Below are positions 6,354 through 10,486 of a stretch of 10,486 bases of DNA, in pieces. Below the pieces are notes generated by a model. It ran no database searches. It worked only from the letters and a program-made list of their open reading frames with translations, and was not told where the DNA came from. How positions within the stretch are numbered: position 1 is the stretch's first letter; each line of letters starts with the position of its first letter. The position numbers and the translations under genes are program-made. Source of the stretch: Burkholderiales bacterium (GTDB lineage Bacteria > Pseudomonadota > Gammaproteobacteria > Burkholderiales > Burkholderiaceae_D); assembly GCA_005800405.1 (NCBI GenBank), contig SYFN01000196.1, positions 1 through 10,486 of the forward strand. The letters run 5' to 3'.

Positions 6354-7610
6354 ATGCAAGACACCGCTGCAAGTCACTATGCTCATGCGCTGACCGGCTG
6401 GCGCCTGAAGTGGTACACCATCATCTTTGAGGCCGACACGGCAGCAGGTCGTCGTTTTGATCTGTTTCTGGTCTGGGCCATCGTGATCAGCCTGTTGATC
6501 ATTATGGTCGATAGTGTGCAAAGCATACGCGTCGAGTACCAATCGTTGCTGACTACTGCGGAATGGTGTTTCACCATCATCTTTACGCTTGAATATCTCG
6601 CGCGTCTGGTATGCAGTCCCAACCCTGTGCGGTATGCAAGAAGCTTCCTCGGGGTGATTGATTTTGTATCGATACTGCCCAGCTTCATTGCGCTTATCGT
6701 GCCGGAAGCCTATGTGCTGCTGGATGTGCGCATCCTGCGCCTGTTGAGAATCTTCCGTATTTTGAAAATGTCGGGCTACGTGGACGAATACCAGTGGTTG
6801 ATGCTGGCCGTGGTCGACAGCCGCCGCAAGATCGGCGTGTTCCTCTCCATCATCATGACCCTGGTGATTATTCTGGGCACGATGCTTTACGTGGTGGAGG
6901 GCGGAGAAAACGGATTCACCAGTGTCCCAACCTCAATCTACTGGGCCATCTCCACAGTGACGACGGTGGGTTTTGGTGACATCACGCCCAAGACTGACTT
7001 GGGTCGTTTTCTGGCTTCCGTGATGATGATGTTTGGCTGGGGCATTCTCGCGGTACCGACCGGTATCGTTTCCGCTGAAATGATTGCGCAACATGCCGTT
7101 CGAAAGACACTGACTGAGTCCACCACGCGTACCTGTCATGCTTGTGTGACCGAGGGGCATGGCGCGGAGGCAAAATACTGCATTCATTGCGGAGCAGCCC
7201 TGACCGAGTACTTTGGCGAGTCGCCCGAGCTGACGCCTCGCATTGCATTTGCTGCTGCGATGATCTACATGATTAATGCGGATGGGCGAATAGAGCCGGA
7301 GGAGATACGTCGGCTGGTGATAGCGGTGCACGATGATCGCGTTTTGCTGGAAGTGGCAACACGCTACACTAAATTTAATACAGTCGATCAATTCATCAAG
7401 GACAGCGCGACCTTGCTGGATCACGATCAGCAGCTCTCGATTCTGGTGAACTTGTATGACGCGATTCTAGCCAACGGCGAGGCTTTGCCTCAGGAGCTGG
7501 AATTGTTCGAGCAATTCATGGAACGCTTCGGTTTCAATGAGTCCGAGTTCAAACCGTATTTTCAGTCTATCGCGGTGAAGAACAACAAAGCGCTGTTCGG
7601 GAAGGGCTGA
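6354..7610 (+). CDS. Voltage-gated-like K+ channel with C-terminal zinc ribbon and TerB-like domain
   Basis: This 418-residue inner-membrane protein is a six-transmembrane cation channel subunit, expected to form a tetramer. Approximate segments are S1 36-53, S2 67-88, S3 98-117, S4 122-140, S5 160-182 and S6 215-240. S4 has the voltage-sensor repeat with Arg at 126, 129, 132 and 135 and Lys at 138. The filter TTVGFGD (203-209) is a K+ signature, preceded by pore helix SIYWAIS. After S6 comes a zinc ribbon, C261-x2-C264-x11-C276-x2-C279. Residues about 293-412 then form an all-helical domain resembling TerB, with the acidic motif NADGRIEPEE near 308-317 and a related loop ILANGEALPQE around 371-381. 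Opening may therefore respond to metal or another cytosolic signal as well as voltage, which is inference. The ribosome binding site is GAGAG. It converges with the Nav-like channel, 25 bases apart. Confidence 0.92.
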   Translation: MQDTAASHYAHALTGWRLKWYTIIFEADTAAGRRFDLFLVWAIVISLLIIMVDSVQSIRVEYQSLLTTAEWCFTIIFTLEYLARLVCSPNPVRYARSFLGVIDFVSILPSFIALIVPEAYVLLDVRILRLLRIFRILKMSGYVDEYQWLMLAVVDSRRKIGVFLSIIMTLVIILGTMLYVVEGGENGFTSVPTSIYWAISTVTTVGFGDITPKTDLGRFLASVMMMFGWGILAVPTGIVSAEMIAQHAVRKTLTESTTRTCHACVTEGHGAEAKYCIHCGAALTEYFGESPELTPRIAFAAAMIYMINADGRIEPEEIRRLVIAVHDDRVLLEVATRYTKFNTVDQFIKDSATLLDHDQQLSILVNLYDAILANGEALPQELELFEQFMERFGFNESEFKPYFQSIAVKNNKALFGKG

Positions 7611-7635
7611 TGCCCCTCCTGTTCGGCGTTTGCGC

Positions 7636-8478
7636 TCAGCGCAGATCGTTGGTGTTGGACTTGATCATTGTCTTCAATTCGGCGATTTCTTGACGCAGCG
7701 CTCGGATATTTGCCGCGACATCCTCTTCCTTGTGCTCGTTGCCCTTATTTTCTTCGTGGTGTTTGATTGAGTTGATTGAATCCACAATCACTGCGACGAA
7801 CAGATTTACGACAATGAACGTCGAGATAAAAATAAAGATCAGAAAAAATATCCACGCCGACGGATAGATCGCCATGATGGGACGGGCGATTTCTTTTGAC
7901 CAGCCCTCCAGCGTCATAACCTGAAACAAAGTGTAGAAGCTCATTCCCAGCGTGCCGAAGCGCTTGGGAAATTCTGCGCTGTACATATTCGTGGCGATCA
8001 CGCCAGAGACATAGAACACAATCAGTACCAGTCCGAAAACCGAGCCCAGACCGGGCAGGGAGCCCAGTAAGGCGCTGACCACGCGACGCATACTTTCTAT
8101 TTTATTAATTAGCCTCAAAATCCGCAGGACGCGCAGTGCCCGCAGCACGGACAAACTTCCGGTGGCCGGCACCAGCGCTATCGCCACCACCAGAAAATCG
8201 AAAATACACCACAGATCTTTGAAAAAATGCCAGCCGCGTGCGGCGATCAGCAAGACGATCTCCGCAATAAAAACCCACAGGATGGCGTGATCGAGCAGGA
8301 TCAGTTCTTTTCCTATGGAGGCCATGATTTCCGGGTTGGTCTCTATGCCCAAGATAGCGGCGTTCACGATGATGAGCGTGATCAGCATGTGCTGAATGAA
8401 AGGCCGAGACATGAAGCGTTCAATATCACCGCGCCGGCCCGGCGTATTCAGTAATTCGGTGTGTACATCCTGATGCAT
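7636..8478 (-). CDS. Bacterial single-domain voltage-gated Na+/Ca2+ channel (NaChBac/NavAb type)
   Basis: This 280-residue inner-membrane protein matches bacterial Nav channels in length and layout: six transmembrane segments, a cytosolic neck and a C-terminal coiled coil that holds the tetramer. S1 begins near residue 28 (IQHMLITLIIVNAAILG). S3 is around 90-104, with the conserved WCIFDFLVV. S4 carries Arg at 113, 116, 119 and 122 (VLRALRVLRILRL). The pore contains MTLEGWS (188-194); E191 is the filter glutamate and G192 replaces the Ser of the canonical LESW filter. S6 runs about 208-236 (FIVVNLFVAVIVDS). A polar Glu/Lys/His-rich neck at 238-252 leads to a heptad coiled coil at about 253-276. 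The selectivity is Na+ or mixed Na+/Ca2+ and cannot be settled by eye. Upstream AGGCAGAG gives a ribosome binding site. It is monocistronic and convergent with the K+ channel. Confidence 0.92.
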   Translation of the reverse strand: MHQDVHTELLNTPGRRGDIERFMSRPFIQHMLITLIIVNAAILGIETNPEIMASIGKELILLDHAILWVFIAEIVLLIAARGWHFFKDLWCIFDFLVVAIALVPATGSLSVLRALRVLRILRLINKIESMRRVVSALLGSLPGLGSVFGLVLIVFYVSGVIATNMYSAEFPKRFGTLGMSFYTLFQVMTLEGWSKEIARPIMAIYPSAWIFFLIFIFISTFIVVNLFVAVIVDSINSIKHHEENKGNEHKEEDVAANIRALRQEIAELKTMIKSNTNDLR

Positions 8479-8676
8479 GAATCTCTGCCTTTTGTGTAAT
8501 AGTTTGTTAATTTTTTTGCCAGTCGCATCGGACTACGCAAACTGCCAAGCCCGGTTTTTTCTCACAAGGCAATCATCGTTCTTGTTATTCGGCGGGGAGG
8601 GCAACAAAGTGCGGTTGAGGCGAACACGAGTGACAGGACGCGCTGCTTCGAAATTCTATTGAGCGTTCCTCTGAGG

Positions 8677-9333
8677 TCAGAACAGTGCCATCTGGTTTTC
8701 TTCAAGCAGGTAGTCAACAACAAACTGCAAGAGCAGGTCATGATGTTCGCCATAATGCCAGTGAGGACGCATGTTTTTTTTCATGTACCAGCTATCCTCA
8801 CTCTCGAGATGGCATCCGATCAAACCGACCGACCCCTGTACAATTGCCATCGGATCACCATTGGCATAGGTCGCAATTTTCTCGAATTCGCCGCCGACGA
8901 AAGTCGGACCATCATAAAAATACATTCGGTGATCTTCACCTCGCCAGACAATCGGCAAGGTGGTGGCATAAGAAGATTTGATATCCGACTTGGGGCGTTT
9001 GATGTATTGCACGACCCGCGTATCCCTGAGCAGGCCGAAATAATAGGAGTCGGCCCAATAAGCACCCATGCAGATACCAAGATATTTTCCGCCTTTGTGA
9101 AGAAAGCTTTCGATCTCATCAATATTATTTTTCAGTAGCGAGACGAATGCGCTGTCGTCGCCCACGCCACCCGGAAAAACAACCATGTCAACCGTATCAA
9201 AAAATCCGTCCGGGACTTTGTGACGCGTGAACACCCGAATGTGGTAGTTTGATGTGAGGGCGATGATGACGCCGTTGACGGATTCAATCGAGCACGTGGG
9301 ATGATGCAGGAATATTGCGATGGTTTTCTTCAC
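8677..9333 (-). CDS. Biotin-protein-ligase N-terminal-like / class I glutamine amidotransferase-like protein
   Basis: This 218-residue protein is read from the GTG at 9331-9333 (VKKTIAIFLHH...). The open frame runs back to a TTG at 9450, but those 39 residues look non-coding and contain a TATAAT on this strand, and GGGGG lies about 8 bases before the GTG. The fold appears to be the flavodoxin-like amidotransferase/DJ-1-related one of the BPL_N family: an initial beta strand, FPGG at 53-56, the nucleophile elbow GICMGAY with C88, and a possible catalytic His-x-Glu at H175 and E177 (CHLES). All three triad positions are present, so it may be a hydrolase or amidotransferase. No biotin ligase catalytic or DNA-binding domain is attached, so it is not a complete BirA. 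It has no signal peptide, no operon partner, and no biotin gene nearby. The substrate is unknown. Confidence 0.75.
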   Translation of the reverse strand: MKKTIAIFLHHPTCSIESVNGVIIALTSNYHIRVFTRHKVPDGFFDTVDMVVFPGGVGDDSAFVSLLKNNIDEIESFLHKGGKYLGICMGAYWADSYYFGLLRDTRVVQYIKRPKSDIKSSYATTLPIVWRGEDHRMYFYDGPTFVGGEFEKIATYANGDPMAIVQGSVGLIGCHLESEDSWYMKKNMRPHWHYGEHHDLLLQFVVDYLLEENQMALF

Positions 9334-9378
9334 TGGAAGTCGCCCCCGGTGCCGACATTCGTAAAGCAAGTGTTTAGA

Positions 9379-9384
9379 ATTATA
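9379..9384 (-). promoter_or_regulatory. Perfect -10 hexamer upstream of the BPL_N-like gene
   Basis: TATAAT on the minus strand lies 45 bases upstream of the GTG start at 9333, within the A/T-rich stretch AAAATTATAATTCT. No good -35 hexamer is seen 15-18 bases upstream. The position would give a short leader of about 38 bases, which supports the GTG over the distant TTG as start. AATTATAATT is itself palindromic, so the strand is not certain. Confidence 0.35.
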
Positions 9385-9515
9385 ATTTTGATATCTTCCT
9401 TGCGATGTGCGCGCTCCCAACAGGAAGCGTCCCGGTTGGGTCAGCCTCAAATTCTAACGTCACTCTGCCATCATGATCAAATGATCCTCACATTCTCTAT
9501 TTTTGGGCCTGCAGC

Positions 9516-9977
9516 ATGACCACCAGAGATTTTTATCCCTTTGAATCTCAGGAAGCGAGCAGTTTGTACCTGATCCCGCTGCGTGTCCGCTACAAGCTTG
9601 ATTGTGCAGGTATCCGAGTGCGGTTGTCGCAGTGGCAGGCGTTTACCCAAGAAGAGAAACGACTGCTTCTGCAGCTGCCCGTCGACACGCCCGAGGCGCA
9701 AGGCACTTACAGGGCGGCATTAATCACAATGGTAAATCGTCATGGCGGTACCGCAATGGCCGAAGAGCCCAGGCCGGTTGAGCAAGGCTGGCGTGTCACG
9801 CAGACATGGCCCGACGTGGTGGTTCGGCAGTGCGAGGCCCAACATCTGCCGTTACCGCCGATTTCTTTTTGGCAGAGCCTGGTGGAGGCTGATCGCCATG
9901 CGCTGTTCGTGCTGGCCCGGTCGAATCACAGTCAATCGGAGTTTATAGCGGCGATGAGGCTTTTCTGTGGGGCCTGA
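9516..9977 (+). CDS. Nitrate reductase-associated family protein
   Basis: This 153-residue soluble protein resembles the conserved nitrate reductase-associated family, seen near molybdenum-dependent nitrate reductase or formate dehydrogenase genes in cyanobacteria and proteobacteria; its biochemical role is unknown. The family pattern is visible: FESQ near the start, then the segment IPLRVRYKLDCAGIRVRLSQW (residues 20-40) with the signature RYKLD and a Cys, then FTQEEKRLLLQLPVDTPE, a mid-protein WPDVVV segment, and a C-terminal repeat-like block with ISFWQSL and LARSNHSQSEF. The length is normal. There is no signal peptide and no strong ribosome binding site before the ATG. It converges with fdsD, with 87 bases between the stops. 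This agrees with the formate dehydrogenase context but means it is not in the same transcript. Confidence 0.8.
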   Translation: MTTRDFYPFESQEASSLYLIPLRVRYKLDCAGIRVRLSQWQAFTQEEKRLLLQLPVDTPEAQGTYRAALITMVNRHGGTAMAEEPRPVEQGWRVTQTWPDVVVRQCEAQHLPLPPISFWQSLVEADRHALFVLARSNHSQSEFIAAMRLFCGA

Positions 9978-10004
9978 TAGGGATGGTGGTTTTTTTATTC
10001 AGGC

Positions 10005-10021
10005 AAAGACACGGTGTCTTT
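10005..10021. repeat. 8-bp inverted repeat between convergent genes
   Basis: AAAGACAC at 10005-10012 and GTGTCTTT at 10014-10021 are perfect inverted copies one base apart, giving a 7-bp stem with a 3-base loop. It lies between the nitrate reductase-associated gene and fdsD. A T-run at 9990-9996 precedes the hairpin on the plus strand, and neither strand has a T-run just after the stem. It is therefore not a standard intrinsic terminator, though a role in ending the convergent transcripts is possible. Confidence 0.35.
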
Positions 10022-10064
10022 CGCAGCGAGCCAGGTCACTGTCAACGAAGCGAATGCATAGCAC

Positions 10065-10289
10065 TCAAGCCAGCATTTGCCGGTGTGTGGTGATGGCTTC
10101 ACGCACGATAGGGCTCATGCTGCCGGCATCATCAGTATCCAGACTCGCCACGATCACACGACGCATACGCGGATCCCAGAAACGCTTGAGATGCGTGGCG
10201 ATATCTTTTTCTGCGGCTTCGCGATTGGGCATGCTCTCAAAAAACTGACCAATCTGGTTGGCCATTTTGATTAACTGTTGACTGTCCAT
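10065..10289 (-). CDS. fdsD: Formate dehydrogenase delta subunit (FdsD family)
   Basis: This 74-residue protein is the small delta subunit of soluble NAD-dependent molybdenum formate dehydrogenase (FdsABG-type), which oxidises formate to CO2 with NAD+ in the cytoplasm. The family hallmarks are present: an N-terminal helix IKMANQIGQFF (residues 7-17), then the conserved Ala/Glu-rich stretch leading to IATHLKRFWDPRMR (30-43), and a C-terminal helix ending near the stop. The length is standard. GGAGAG lies about 7 bases before the ATG, inside the end of fdhD, and only 3 bases separate the fdhD stop from this start, so the two are cotranscribed. This matches the fdsC-fdsD order of fdsGBACD operons as known from Cupriavidus. 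The catalytic subunits should lie to the right of the window. Confidence 0.9.
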   Translation of the reverse strand: MDSQQLIKMANQIGQFFESMPNREAAEKDIATHLKRFWDPRMRRVIVASLDTDDAGSMSPIVREAITTHRQMLA

Positions 10290-10292
10290 AAC

Positions 10293-10486
10293 TTAGCTCT
10301 CCAGCCGCTCCGGGTGGGTGTAGATTACATACGAATGGTCACGCATGAAACCAATCAGCGTCACGCCCGCGCTTGCTGCCAGACGGACCGCAAAACTTGT
10401 CGGTGCCGAGATCGCAGCGACAAGACCGATATGCATGATGGTTGCTTTCTGCACCATTTCATAACTCGCGCGGCTGGTGATCAGCA
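10293..10486 (-). CDS. fdhD: Formate dehydrogenase accessory sulfurtransferase FdhD (FdsC), C-terminal part
   Basis: Reading leftwards from the right edge gives about 63 residues of the C-terminus of FdhD, ending in TAA at 10293-10295. Conserved family features are LITSRASYEMVQKA, then AAISAPTSFAV, then GVTLIGFMRD and the terminal YTHPERL. FdhD transfers sulfur from a cysteine desulfurase to the molybdenum cofactor and is required for formate dehydrogenase activity. The N-terminal part with the catalytic cysteine loop is outside the window. It is immediately upstream of fdsD in the same transcript, and in a fds operon it would be called fdsC. Confidence 0.92.
   Translation of the reverse strand, partial: LITSRASYEMVQKATIMHIGLVAAISAPTSFAVRLAASAGVTLIGFMRDHSYVIYTHPERLES

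Noticed and set aside
6933..7424. Open frame of 163 codons on the minus strand
   Set aside because: It is antisense to the K+ channel filter, zinc ribbon and TerB-like region.
7603..7616. Possible terminator hairpin GGGC-TGAT-GCCC between the two channel genes
   Set aside because: The stem is only 4 bp, overlaps the stop codon, and has no T-run.
8479..8676. Possible gene or terminator in the 198-base spacer between the Nav-like channel and the BPL_N-like gene
   Set aside because: I found no stem followed by a T-run and no supported open frame. A/T-rich sequence near 8500-8515 probably belongs to the channel promoter, but no clear -35/-10 pair is visible.
9334..9450. N-terminal extension of the BPL_N-like protein from a TTG
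   Set aside because: The 39 extra residues do not resemble the family, and the DNA holds a TATAAT on the coding strand. The GTG at 9333 is preferred.
9467..9480. Possible FNR site before the nitrate reductase-associated gene
   Set aside because: Only the right half (ATCAA) matches TTGAT-N4-ATCAA. The left half matches at two of five bases.

Overview
The window looks like ordinary chromosomal DNA from a Pseudomonadota bacterium, most likely a beta- or gammaproteobacterium. It has moderate G+C, dense coding on both strands, ATGA-type gene overlaps, and a respiratory/C1 gene complement including an NAD-linked formate dehydrogenase accessory pair of the fdsC-fdsD type. I see no rRNA, tRNA, insertion sequence, CRISPR array or prophage gene.

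Layout from left to right. (1) 1-2379, minus strand: a likely operon transcribed leftwards, with an AMP-forming acyl-CoA synthetase, a small exported cysteine-containing protein overlapping it by 4 bases, and a short-chain dehydrogenase cut by the left edge. (2) 2541-2939, plus strand: a small exported protein resembling the surface-adhesin protein E family, divergent from the synthetase. (3) 2990-5995, minus strand: a likely operon of a group 1 truncated hemoglobin, an unrecognised protein with a C-terminal coiled coil, and a cytoplasmic 4Fe-4S molybdopterin oxidoreductase. (4) 5996-6353: a non-coding spacer with two dyad symmetries. (5) 6354-8478: two voltage-gated cation channels facing each other. 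One is a K+ channel fused to a zinc ribbon and a TerB-like domain; the other is a bacterial Nav/Cav-type single-domain channel. (6) 8677-9333, minus strand: a stand-alone protein related to the biotin-protein-ligase N-terminal (glutamine amidotransferase-like) domain. (7) 9516-9977, plus strand: a nitrate reductase-associated family protein. It converges on fdsD and the end of fdhD/fdsC, the last two genes of a formate dehydrogenase operon that must continue beyond the right edge.

Two themes stand out. The first is molybdenum enzymology: a Mo oxidoreductase in one operon, and formate dehydrogenase maturation genes plus a nitrate reductase-associated protein at the right end. The second is membrane electrical activity: a convergent Kv-like/Nav-like pair. 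The least conventional items are the hemoglobin-unknown-molybdoenzyme operon, whose globin has histidines at three distal-pocket positions, and the K+ channel with a cytosolic zinc ribbon and TerB-like tail. All functional calls come from reading motifs by eye; no database search was run.
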